Source: Salmonirosea aquatica (GTDB lineage Bacteria; Bacteroidota; Bacteroidia; Cytophagales; Spirosomataceae). From it: DNA of 64,000 bases. Below, in pieces: positions 45,474 through 53,931 of the stretch. Location of the stretch: positions 1,550,001 through 1,614,000 of the forward strand of contig NZ_WHLY01000002.1 of assembly GCF_009296315.1 (NCBI RefSeq), read 5' to 3'. Position 1 is the first letter of the stretch. Every line of letters begins with the position of its first letter. Below the pieces are notes generated by a model that was not told where the DNA came from, did no database searches, and saw nothing but the letters and a program-made list of their open reading frames with translations. The position numbers and the translations under genes were made by a program.

Positions 45474-46553
45474 ATGCAAAATACCTTCTTCACTCCCGGC
45501 CCGGCGGCACTGTTTCCCACCTTTGAGAAACACCTGAAAACCTTCATGGACCGTCAGTTGGGTTCCATCTCGCACCGGAGCCAGCAGTACCGCGACCTGC
45601 ACCGCTTCACGGTGGAGCAGCTGCGGATGTTGCTATCTATCCCGGATACACATCAGGTACTTTTTCTGGGTTCGGCTTCGGAAACGTGGGAACGGATTCT
45701 GTTGAACTGCGTCGAGCACGAAAGTTTTCATTTGGTTAATGGCTCGTTCTCGAAAAAGTTTTACGATTACGCTCATGCACTTCACAAGTTCGCGCATGTG
45801 TACGAAAAGCCGATGGGTGAGGGATTTGATTTCGCCGAAATCGAGGTACCTGAATACGCCGAGGTAATCTGCATCACGCATAACGAAACAAGCTCTGGCG
45901 TGCAGATGCCCGTAGCTGATATTCACAAACTAAAAGCCAAGAATCCTGACAAATTTGTGGCCGTGGACATGGTGTCGTCGGCACCCTACCCAGCGCTGGA
46001 TTATAGCCTGATCGATACCGCGTTTTTCTCGGTGCAGAAAGCCTTCGGCATGCCCGCCGGATTGGGCGTCTGGATCGTAAACGAGGCGTGCCTGGCCAAG
46101 GCCGAACGTCTGCGGAAGTACGACAGTCTCACCATCGGGGCGCACCACGACCTACCTACCTTGTGGAAAAACGCCCTGAAATACGAAACACCCGCCACCC
46201 CTAACGTAATGGCGATCTACATTTTGGGCAAAATCGCGGAAGACTTCAACCGAATTGGCATTGAAACTATACGCAAAGAAACCGAACACAAAGCCGGGTT
46301 ACTTTATAATCTGGTTAAGAAACATAACAACTTTGACGCTTTTGTGAAGATACCCCGCCACCAATCCCAAACGGTGGTAGTAGCCAATACAAAGAAAGAA
46401 TCCTCAGCCGTCATCAGCAAGCTCAAAGAAAAAGGCCTGATCATTGGCAGCGGCTACGGCGAGTTCAAGGGCTCGCAGGTACGGTTGGCCAATTTTCCGG
46501 CTACGTCGGTGGCGCAGATCGAGGGATTGGTGAAAGCGTTGGGGGAAGTGTAG
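45474..46553 (+). CDS. serC: Class V PLP-dependent aminotransferase, probable phosphoserine aminotransferase
   Basis: A 359-residue fold-type I enzyme. The N-terminal MQNTFFTPGPAALFP binds substrate phosphate in the family, and the PLP lysine is in FFSVQKAFGMPAGLGVW. It is placed right after the SerB-SerA fusion, so conversion of 3-phosphohydroxypyruvate to phosphoserine is the obvious role. Sequence alone does not exclude an alanine-glyoxylate or related activity. The start at 45474 is used since upstream starts at 45432 and 45438 lie within an intergenic repeat. A terminator follows. Confidence 0.85.
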   Translation: MQNTFFTPGPAALFPTFEKHLKTFMDRQLGSISHRSQQYRDLHRFTVEQLRMLLSIPDTHQVLFLGSASETWERILLNCVEHESFHLVNGSFSKKFYDYAHALHKFAHVYEKPMGEGFDFAEIEVPEYAEVICITHNETSSGVQMPVADIHKLKAKNPDKFVAVDMVSSAPYPALDYSLIDTAFFSVQKAFGMPAGLGVWIVNEACLAKAERLRKYDSLTIGAHHDLPTLWKNALKYETPATPNVMAIYILGKIAEDFNRIGIETIRKETEHKAGLLYNLVKKHNNFDAFVKIPRHQSQTVVVANTKKESSAVISKLKEKGLIIGSGYGEFKGSQVRLANFPATSVAQIEGLVKALGEV

Positions 46554-46587
46554 GCGTATATTTACAGGCTTTTTTTGAAGAAATAAT

Positions 46588-46633
46588 CGGAGTAGCCCGT
46601 TCTGAAAATTAAAAATTCAGACGTACTACTCCG
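46588..46633 (+). terminator. Hairpin terminator after the aminotransferase gene
   Basis: CGGAGTAG pairs with CTACTCCG, and an inner pairing (TTCTGAA with TTCAGA) extends the stem; a T-rich stretch follows. It stands 34 bases after the stop at 46553. Confidence 0.65.
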
Positions 46634-46732
46634 GTTTCATTTTTTGTATATCTTGGCAAAGCGATACCCTACTAGCTTCGATGTACGTAAGAAATGAGCG
46701 AGTTGGTATCTTGACTCAAAATCTATGAGGCT

Positions 46733-47239
46733 ATGAGAAGATACCTGCTGCTGTTTTTCCTTTTGCCAATTACGAATAGTTTTTCTCAGTCACCTGAACC
46801 CCCAATTCTGTTTAAGGATGACAAGATAGTTTTAAATATGAGCAAGGATACGGTCTTACTTGACTCATTAATTGCCATTTCCAGAAGATACGGCGTGGAA
46901 AAGAATTTTAACTGGGGTATCGACTCATCCGCCTTAAGTGGCAGATATCCTATCAAAATTGCATTTGGTCTGAACTTGGTGCAGTTTGAAGGAATGGCAA
47001 AACGGTTGGCTTTTAATGAAAAGCATGCAGAGATTCTCCGGCAATTCTTCGAAAAAGATTTCCAGGAATGTAGTACAGGCAGAGAGTATATTGCTTTGAA
47101 AAGAGCTTATTTGAAAAAATATCCTGAGTATCTCAAAAATGAAGCCGGGTTTAGGGAAGAGGATTTAAAAAGAGACGAGGCAGTTATGGACAAGATGATC
47201 CTCAACACTGAAAAGTATCGGGAGGCCCATAAAAACTGA
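46733..47239 (+). CDS. Secreted protein of unknown function
   Basis: A 168-residue protein with a clear signal peptide (MRRYLLLFFLLPITNSFSQ). The mature part is charged and mostly helical toward the C-terminus (many Lys and Glu, e.g. KKYPEYLKNEAGFREEDLK). I recognise no family. Its base composition is more A+T rich than the surrounding genes, which may hint at relaxed codon use or transfer. It lies alone between a terminator and an ABC transporter gene. Confidence 0.6.
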   Translation: MRRYLLLFFLLPITNSFSQSPEPPILFKDDKIVLNMSKDTVLLDSLIAISRRYGVEKNFNWGIDSSALSGRYPIKIAFGLNLVQFEGMAKRLAFNEKHAEILRQFFEKDFQECSTGREYIALKRAYLKKYPEYLKNEAGFREEDLKRDEAVMDKMILNTEKYREAHKN

Positions 47240-47352
47240 GTGAATGTTTCTCATTACAAACGGAGTCTTCATTCTGGCCAACTATACGTTTATACTTTTA
47301 CTCATCGGCCCACTTTCTCCAAAAAGGCCCATAGCCTTAACAAAAACGCTGC

Positions 47353-49137
47353 GTGAATATCTGGGAGATCTTTAAGCGATTGCTTCCCTACGTCCGGCCT
47401 TATCGGAGCCAAATCGTACTGGCCTTATTTCTGACCCTGCTGGGTGCCCTGACGGCCCAGGTGAACCCTATTGTACTGCGCTACACGGTCGATACGATTC
47501 AAGGCATGCTGGACAAAGGCTGGGGAGTAAAGAACGGTGCCCTGTTACTGGGTGAGATTTCGCTGATTCTCTTTGCCAAGGAAGTTATCAACACCTTTAT
47601 TGTTTTCGGTCAACGCTACTACGGTGAAAAAATACGGATCCAGGTATCGAGCGAACTATCCCAGACGGCAGTAGATCGTATTTTATCCTACGGACTGGGC
47701 TTTTACAGCGACAATACCAACCAGAAAGGAAAGCTTCAGACCCGCATTGACCGGGGTGTCGAAAGCCTGACCAAGCTCATTCAGAATTTCTTTATCGACA
47801 TACTTCCCTTATCGGCCAATGCCATCGTGGCCCTGATCATTATGTTTTCGGCCAATGTGTATGTGGGAAGCATTGCTCTGGGGATTCTGCCCGTGTATTT
47901 TTGGGTAAGCTACCGGCAGGCAGAGAAATTGCAGGGCGTGCGGCGTAAGCTGAAAACCCAGCGGGAAAACAAGAGCAGTGGGCTTATCAACCTCATCGAG
48001 TCGGTGCTGGTGATCAAGTCCTTCGTACGGGAAAAATTTGAGGGCAAGCGGCAGTACCAGTTGCAACTGGACCTGATGGAATCGCAACTCAAAACCCGGC
48101 GTACCAATTTCTTTTTCGATGGGATCAAAAGCTTTATCGAACAGATCGGTATCGTGCTCATCATCATCCTGACCGCCTACCTGGTACTGGACCAGCAGAT
48201 GTCGATCGGGGCGATTATGTTCCATATCCTGCTGTTCAACAATGTGTCGGCGCCCATTCGGCAGCTGCACCGCATCTATGACGAAATGAACGATGCCCTG
48301 ACGTACTCCGAAGGATTTTTTGACATTCTGGACGACGCCAGGGCCGTGGAAACCGGCGGGGACTACATTCCCGACCGCATCAAAGGGGATATTGAACTCG
48401 ACGATGTGTCGTTTACCTACCCCAATGGCACCAAAGCGCTGTACAATATTTCGATGAAGATAAAGGCTGGTCAGACCGTCGCGCTGGTGGGGCTTTCGGG
48501 AGCGGGTAAAAGTACCCTGATCAATTTGCTGGTCCGCTTTTATCCTCCCAATTCTGGAAAAATACTGCTGGATGGTATTCCGCTAGACCGCTACGATCTG
48601 CCCGAGCTCCGCGGTGATTTGGGAATGGTACTGCAAAAGAATCATATCTTTAAGGGCTCAATTGCCGAAAACATTCGCTACGGAGCCATGGAAGCTTCCT
48701 ACGACGAAGTGGTGGAAGCCGCCCGGCAGGCTTACCTGCACGAACAGATTATGGAGTTGCCCGAACAATACGAGACCGACGCTCAAATGCTCTCGGGCGG
48801 CCAGCAGCAACGCATCGCCATTGCCCGGTTGTTTCTAAAAAACCCCTCGGTGATTTTTCTGGACGAACCAACCGCCAGCCTTGACGCCATCGCCACCGAG
48901 CAAATCAAGAACAGTCTGGACGCCATCAAACAGGGCCGTACCGTCGTTGTCATTTCCCACAGCCTATCCCAGATCATTGATTCCGACTGTATCTATGTCA
49001 TGAAAAAGGGCCATCTGGTGGAACAGGGTACCCATGCCGAATTGTACGACATGCAAGGTACCTACCGCGAAATTTTCGATGCATCGGCCCGCAGCCTGAA
49101 CCTGGATAAGATTGCCAGGACCCTGGAAAAGGATTGA
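47353..49137 (+). CDS. ABC exporter, fused membrane and ATPase domains
   Basis: The 594-residue half-transporter has six membrane helices (about residues 1-310) and an ATPase domain with Walker A GLSGAGKST, the signature LSGGQQQR, Walker B VIFLDEP and the H-loop VISHS. It would work as a dimer exporting lipids, peptides or drugs (MsbA-like). The start codon is GTG at 47353. Its stop is 11 bases from the convergent propeller gene. Nothing nearby fixes the substrate. Confidence 0.92.
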   Translation: MNIWEIFKRLLPYVRPYRSQIVLALFLTLLGALTAQVNPIVLRYTVDTIQGMLDKGWGVKNGALLLGEISLILFAKEVINTFIVFGQRYYGEKIRIQVSSELSQTAVDRILSYGLGFYSDNTNQKGKLQTRIDRGVESLTKLIQNFFIDILPLSANAIVALIIMFSANVYVGSIALGILPVYFWVSYRQAEKLQGVRRKLKTQRENKSSGLINLIESVLVIKSFVREKFEGKRQYQLQLDLMESQLKTRRTNFFFDGIKSFIEQIGIVLIIILTAYLVLDQQMSIGAIMFHILLFNNVSAPIRQLHRIYDEMNDALTYSEGFFDILDDARAVETGGDYIPDRIKGDIELDDVSFTYPNGTKALYNISMKIKAGQTVALVGLSGAGKSTLINLLVRFYPPNSGKILLDGIPLDRYDLPELRGDLGMVLQKNHIFKGSIAENIRYGAMEASYDEVVEAARQAYLHEQIMELPEQYETDAQMLSGGQQQRIAIARLFLKNPSVIFLDEPTASLDAIATEQIKNSLDAIKQGRTVVVISHSLSQIIDSDCIYVMKKGHLVEQGTHAELYDMQGTYREIFDASARSLNLDKIARTLEKD

Positions 49138-49148
49138 ACGGTTTTTTT

Positions 49149-50675
49149 TTAGGGAAGCAATGCCTCTGTCCTGTACACGCCATCGTAAGCGCTTCCCATG
49201 TAGGCTCCCCACTGAACGGCTTTTTTAATAGGAATAGTGGTGGCGAAACGATGTACCTGCATGCCTTGAAAAGATTGAGAAAGCTTACCGTACTTATCGG
49301 TACTGTGGGTATAAATTAAATCGAGATAGCCATCGTTGTCGAGGTCGCCGACCCAGGGGGTAGAAGAAAGGTTATGTCCCAACAGAGCCGGAACAAATTT
49401 TATGATCTTGCCACTGGAAAAGTCAATGCTGACAATATTGGTATAGAACACCTGCTCCCTACCTTGCACGACCTCGTTCTCCACGCTAAGCAGCACTTCA
49501 TGCCTTCCATCGCCGTTCAAATCGACCGCTATGGGGCTGCTGGTCTGGTAGTAGCCGAGTGAATCCAGGAACTGAATGGCCCCGGTTTTTCCGTCCAGCA
49601 TGGCCTGTTTGGTCCAGGTAAGGCGAGGGTAGCGGCCCTTGGCAAAAGAGATGAAAAAGTCGGGTACAGTATCTTCATTGAAGTTCCCAATGGCCATAGA
49701 CGCGTAAGCTTCGGTCTTAGGAATCGCAGTTGACCAGAGCAGAGCCAGATTTTTACCATCAAAGCCCATCACCCGGCCATCCACACTATTGACCACAATA
49801 TCCAGCACGCCATCCTGCGTCATATCCACCCAGGCTGGTGGCGCGATAAATCCCCGGTTCTCTCCACTAGCTATTTTTGTTGCGTGGGTCAAATCGCCAT
49901 CGAGTACCATTCGGATGGTACCCACAAACAGGTTACCTGCGATACTTTCTCCACCGGTTCCGAAAATGATCCGGGATTGCTCAGGCTCTTTTTCGTTAAA
50001 ATCCACGGCTATGGACATATATATTTCCTTATTATCGGGCATCATTGCTTCGGCCAGCAGTTTTCCCGTAGCACTGCTGAGGATCACCAATCTGCCGGCC
50101 GCCCGGTTGGGATTGAAAGGGGGTACCATGATATCGCCCCCGTTGGAAATCAGAATATCACGCAGTCCGTCGGCGTCTACATCGTGGATGAATTGCGGAT
50201 TGTAGAAATTAAACCAGCGCCTGCCGTTCTGTGAATAGTAAGTGGAATCAAAATGCCAAAGTGTTTTACCGGTTTTACCGTCCAGCGCTTTGAACTCGAC
50301 GGAACGTCCCGCAAAAAAAGCATCCTTCACACCGTCTCCATTGATGTCGTACAGGCCGGCTGAGCCGAACATCTGATCGCGGGCCGAATTGTGCCAAAGT
50401 AATTCGCCGGTTTTTCCGTCCAGGGCCACTAAGGCCGAGTCGCTGTACTCGAATTCATTTTTCCCGGCTCCCAGCAGTATATCCCTTACACCATCCCCAT
50501 TCAAATCCTCTACCCTGGCCGAAGAAAAGGTACCAATACCAGGGAGGGTGCTAGACCACTTCTTGTAAGGTTTGCGATGGGTAAAGTAATACAGTGAGGC
50601 CAAAAGGATTACTAAAATGAACAGAATCAGGGCGTTTTTCACAAAAAATGGGGGTTTATTGGAGCAATATAGCAT
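49149..50675 (-). CDS. Membrane-anchored FG-GAP/PQQ-like beta-propeller protein
   Basis: The 508-residue protein has one N-terminal membrane helix (about residues 13-31) and a propeller body. Repeats of the type DLNGDGVRDILLG (calcium-binding FG-GAP, seen at least five times: DLNGDGVRD, DINGDGVKD, DVDADGLRD, DLNGDGRHE, DLDNDGYLD) alternate with PQQ-like LDGKTGKTLWHF blades. No cytochrome or redox motif is present. The role is unknown; such proteins often bind ligands or partners at the cell surface. Confidence 0.8.
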   Translation of the reverse strand: MLYCSNKPPFFVKNALILFILVILLASLYYFTHRKPYKKWSSTLPGIGTFSSARVEDLNGDGVRDILLGAGKNEFEYSDSALVALDGKTGELLWHNSARDQMFGSAGLYDINGDGVKDAFFAGRSVEFKALDGKTGKTLWHFDSTYYSQNGRRWFNFYNPQFIHDVDADGLRDILISNGGDIMVPPFNPNRAAGRLVILSSATGKLLAEAMMPDNKEIYMSIAVDFNEKEPEQSRIIFGTGGESIAGNLFVGTIRMVLDGDLTHATKIASGENRGFIAPPAWVDMTQDGVLDIVVNSVDGRVMGFDGKNLALLWSTAIPKTEAYASMAIGNFNEDTVPDFFISFAKGRYPRLTWTKQAMLDGKTGAIQFLDSLGYYQTSSPIAVDLNGDGRHEVLLSVENEVVQGREQVFYTNIVSIDFSSGKIIKFVPALLGHNLSSTPWVGDLDNDGYLDLIYTHSTDKYGKLSQSFQGMQVHRFATTIPIKKAVQWGAYMGSAYDGVYRTEALLP

Positions 50676-50920
50676 TTTGACTGCTTGCCGCTAAATATAA
50701 TGCGCCTTATTCCCGGCAGGCTAGAAACTGCCTACGCGATTCCCGGATTCCTATCAATTATCTTCGCAAGGCCCACCGAGCCGGGTATATGGCTTGTGAA
50801 TCAGGACTGGCCGTCCAAAGCCGGGGAAAATCCTCACTGAGCAGGGTATACGTGACAACCCTACGTAAAGTGGCATACTATTAGTAAGTTCAATCCCAAA
50901 CCAAATGCTAACCCCTACCC

Positions 50921-51382
50921 ATGCAAGCAGTATCAAAGCAGAAGTCGGCCATCTCCCATGTAGAATCGATGGCCAAATGGATGGATTCCCGCTTTACCAT
51001 TCCCGGCACCAACATCAGGTTTGGTTTCGACGCTTTGATAGGACTTATCCCCGGTGCCGGTGACTTCGCTACCCTTTTGATTTCCGGGTATATGGTTTCG
51101 ATTTTAGCCAGGAACGGCGCCAGCGGATTTGTGCTGGCCCGGATGGCCCTCAATATTGTGATCGACGCCCTGCTCGGGTCCATCCCCCTTATCGGTGATA
51201 TTTTCGATGTAGCCTTCAAGGCCAACGTTCGGAACGTAAAACTCATGCAGGAGCATTATGTGGAGGGACGCCACAAGGGCGGGGCCTGGAAGATCGTGGT
51301 ACCTATTATGCTGCTGCTCATCCTACTGGTAGGTGCCCTGGCCTGGCTGAGTTATAAGTTTTTTGTCTGGGTGTTTGACTGA
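50921..51382 (+). CDS. DUF4112 membrane protein
   Basis: A 153-residue protein with the DUF4112 pattern: MAKWMDSRFTIPGTNIRFGFDALIGLIPGAGD, then SIPLIGDIFDVAFKANVRN, and a C-terminal membrane helix. The family is widespread and of unknown function. The gene is preceded by about 245 bases (50676-50920) in which I find no feature beyond weak short dyads. Confidence 0.85.
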   Translation: MQAVSKQKSAISHVESMAKWMDSRFTIPGTNIRFGFDALIGLIPGAGDFATLLISGYMVSILARNGASGFVLARMALNIVIDALLGSIPLIGDIFDVAFKANVRNVKLMQEHYVEGRHKGGAWKIVVPIMLLLILLVGALAWLSYKFFVWVFD

Positions 51383-51533
51383 GTTTTTATTCTGAAGCCG
51401 GTTTTCAAATCGAGCGTATCGAATTTACTTGCACCAGAGACTATTCTCTATTTAAACCTACCCCTATCCGCCACTCCACTCGAACTTTTCCCCATTGCAA
51501 ATGATTAGTTGATATATACCAATCGACAAACAT

Positions 51534-53366
51534 TTGCGCCCCAACCTACCCCCTAAAAAAGACTCTACCTCCCAATCGCTCCGCAAGCGATTTTCAGCGT
51601 TACAGAACCTACCGCCGTTTTTCCGCCTGGTGTGGAATACCAGTAAGCCCCTGACGGTCGGCAATGTGGTGTTCCGGCTACTGAAAGCCGGCATTCCGGT
51701 GGTAATGCTATACATTGGTAAGGAAATCATTGACGAGGTGATCCGGCTCATTGCTGAAGGTGGCTCGCAAAGGTACCTCTGGACAATGGTAGCAGCGGAA
51801 CTGGGGCTAACTGTCTTTTCGGATTTGCTGAGCCGGTTGATTGGGCTGTGTGACAGTTTACTGGGTGATTTGGTAGCTAACAAAACCTCCGTCGACCTGG
51901 TCCACCACGCGGCGCAATTGGATTTGTACCAGTTTGAGAACCCCGTTTTCTACGACAAACTCGAACGTGCCCGCCGCCAGACCACCAGCCGCACCGTGCT
52001 GCTGACGCAGGTACTTTCGCAGGTGCAGGACATTATTTCGCTGCTGTTGCTGGGCGCGGGTTTGGTGGCCTTCAGTCCGTGGTTGATTTTGATTCTGATT
52101 ATAGCCGTTATTCCCTCTTTTCTTGGCGAAACGCACTTCAATGAGCGTAGCTACTCGCTCACCCGCTCCTGGACGCCCGAACGCCGCGAACTCGACTACC
52201 TGCGCTACATAGGGGCCAGTGCCGAAACCGCCAAGGAGGTCAAAGTCTTTGGCTTGGAGAAGTACCTGACCCAGCGGTTTAAGGCCTTGTCGGATGAATA
52301 CTACGAGCAGAATAAGAAGATCGTCCTCAGCCGCGCGACCTGGGGGTACCTGCTGGCGGCCTTAGGTACCTTGGCCTACTATGGGGCTTACGTATTTATC
52401 CTGATCCAAACCATTGCCGGGTTCATCAGCATTGGTACCATGACCTTCCTGTCGGGTTCGTTTCAGCGGATGCACGGGATGTTACAAGGAATCATGGGAC
52501 GATTCTCCAGCATCGCCGAAAGTGCGCTGTACCTACAGGATTTATTCGATTTTTTTGCGATAGAACCTACCATCAAAGCTAATCCGGATGGCGTCACAAT
52601 TCCCCGGCCGATTCGGGAAGGCTTTACTTTTGAGAATGTCAGTTTCAAGTACCCCGATAGCGAACGCTGGGCAATCCGTAATCTGTCTTTCACGCTACAT
52701 CCGGGCGAGAAGCTGGCTCTAGTCGGTGAGAACGGGGCCGGTAAGACGACCTTGGTTAAGCTGCTCTCGCGACTCTACGAACCGACCGAGGGACGAATTC
52801 TGCTCGATGGCCTGCCGTTGGAAGCCTACAGCCTGGCAGATTTGCGCGCCAACATCGGGATTATTTTCCAGGACTACATCAAGTACGAAATGACAGTGTC
52901 CGAGAACATCGCCGTGGGTGATATCGAACGCCGGGACGACGACGAACGCATCGCCGACGCTGCCCGCAAGAGTCTAGCCAGCGAGGTTGTTGATCAGCTC
53001 CCGGCGCAATTCCAGCAGGTACTCGGTAAGCGGTTCAAGGACGGCCAGGAGCTATCCGGCGGACAGTGGCAAAAGGTAGCCCTGGCCCGCGCCTACATGC
53101 GCGATGCCCAGCTGGTGGTACTCGACGAACCTACCTCGGCGCTGGACGCCCGCGCCGAGAACGAGGTGTTCCAGCGGTTCAGCCGCTTGATCGAGGGCAA
53201 AATGGCTGTGCTGATATCGCACCGCTTTTCCACCGTGCGCATGGCCGACCGGATTCTGTTTATGGAAAATGGTACCCTGTTGGAATACGGCTCGCACGAA
53301 GAACTGCTGGCTATTAATGGAAAATACGCCGAACTATTCAACTTACAGGCGCAGGGGTACCTTTAG
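51534..53366 (+). CDS. ABC exporter, fused membrane and ATPase domains (second)
   Basis: The 610-residue half-transporter has six membrane helices and an ATPase with Walker A GENGAGKTT, signature LSGGQWQK, Walker B LVVLDEP and H-loop ISHRF. The LSGGQWQKVALARAYMRDA form resembles exporters for peptides or lantibiotics and lipid-like compounds. The frame begins at TTG 51534; no in-frame ATG lies upstream, and the first internal Met (residue 59) would cut helix 1. It is not close to the first exporter in sequence. Confidence 0.9.
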   Translation: MRPNLPPKKDSTSQSLRKRFSALQNLPPFFRLVWNTSKPLTVGNVVFRLLKAGIPVVMLYIGKEIIDEVIRLIAEGGSQRYLWTMVAAELGLTVFSDLLSRLIGLCDSLLGDLVANKTSVDLVHHAAQLDLYQFENPVFYDKLERARRQTTSRTVLLTQVLSQVQDIISLLLLGAGLVAFSPWLILILIIAVIPSFLGETHFNERSYSLTRSWTPERRELDYLRYIGASAETAKEVKVFGLEKYLTQRFKALSDEYYEQNKKIVLSRATWGYLLAALGTLAYYGAYVFILIQTIAGFISIGTMTFLSGSFQRMHGMLQGIMGRFSSIAESALYLQDLFDFFAIEPTIKANPDGVTIPRPIREGFTFENVSFKYPDSERWAIRNLSFTLHPGEKLALVGENGAGKTTLVKLLSRLYEPTEGRILLDGLPLEAYSLADLRANIGIIFQDYIKYEMTVSENIAVGDIERRDDDERIADAARKSLASEVVDQLPAQFQQVLGKRFKDGQELSGGQWQKVALARAYMRDAQLVVLDEPTSALDARAENEVFQRFSRLIEGKMAVLISHRFSTVRMADRILFMENGTLLEYGSHEELLAINGKYAELFNLQAQGYL

Positions 53367-53439
53367 CCGTTGAAAAGCGAAGGATATAAGCTATTTGAAA
53401 CATTTCAATAAGGAAATTCTTATTTTTACTAAAAAAGCC

Positions 53440-53676
53440 ATGCAACAGCCCGTTCAATATGAGATAGAAGCCTTAGACGACGAGGCCATTAAATCTATTC
53501 TGTCCCCATTTAAAGGACGTCACGTCAGAATTGCTGTGCAGGAGGTGGAGAAAAAAGCCAAACCCAACCAGCTCGATCTTTACGAGAAAGCATTGGAAGT
53601 GCGTGAGCGATTCAAGAATTCCAAGATTGACCCCAATATCAACTTATCCGATCTGGCTAATGAAGTGAATTTATGA
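53440..53676 (+). CDS. Antitoxin-like small protein (partner of a lost PIN toxin)
   Basis: A 78-residue acidic protein (EALDDEAIKSILSPFKGRHVRIAVQEVEKK, then YEKALEVRERFKNSKIDP and NLSDLANEVNL). Its stop overlaps the ATG of the PIN remnant that follows (ATGA), the classic arrangement of type II antitoxin and toxin genes. The C-terminal helix would wrap the toxin. With the toxin deleted the gene is an orphan. The start at 53440 is chosen over a TTG-type start at 53395. Confidence 0.65.
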   Translation: MQQPVQYEIEALDDEAIKSILSPFKGRHVRIAVQEVEKKAKPNQLDLYEKALEVRERFKNSKIDPNINLSDLANEVNL

Positions 53677-53778
53677 TTTACTTTGATACCGAAGTATTGT
53701 GATGAAGTTTATACCTACAACAAAGCCGATTTCAAGAGAATTAAGGATTATACCCGCCTGAAAATCACAATTCTCTGA
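53673..53778 (+). pseudogene. Remnant of a PIN-domain (VapC-like) toxin gene with a large internal deletion
   Basis: The first nine codons read MIYFDTEVL, the usual beginning of a PIN toxin with its first catalytic Asp, then a TGA at 53700. From 53701 another frame reads DEVYTYNKADFKRIKDYTRLK and ends at 53778, like the C-terminal tail of a VapC protein (tyrosine/asparagine then ADF). About 100 codons between the two ends are missing. So the toxin is dead while its antitoxin is kept. Confidence 0.6.
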
Positions 53779-53878
53779 GCTTCCCTTTATCTCCTCTACC
53801 TGTTTAAGGTACCCCTCTGCCCGGCCAGTCCCCACTACATTTTGCAACTTCCAACAACTCACTTTGAGGCTTATTTCC

Positions 53879-53886
53879 TATCTTTG
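53879..53886 (+). promoter_or_regulatory. -7 promoter element for the second susC gene
   Basis: TATCTTTG matches TAnnTTTG, 45 bases before the susC ATG at 53932. No -33 TTTG at standard distance. Confidence 0.5.
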
Positions 53887-53931
53887 AATATAGGATGTTT
53901 ATTTTTCCACAACTAAAATTCAAATGTATCC

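Noticed and set aside
50676-50920. Possible small RNA gene in the gap before the DUF4112 gene
   Set aside because: Only weak short dyads are present, with no promoter plus terminator pair; nothing can be supported.
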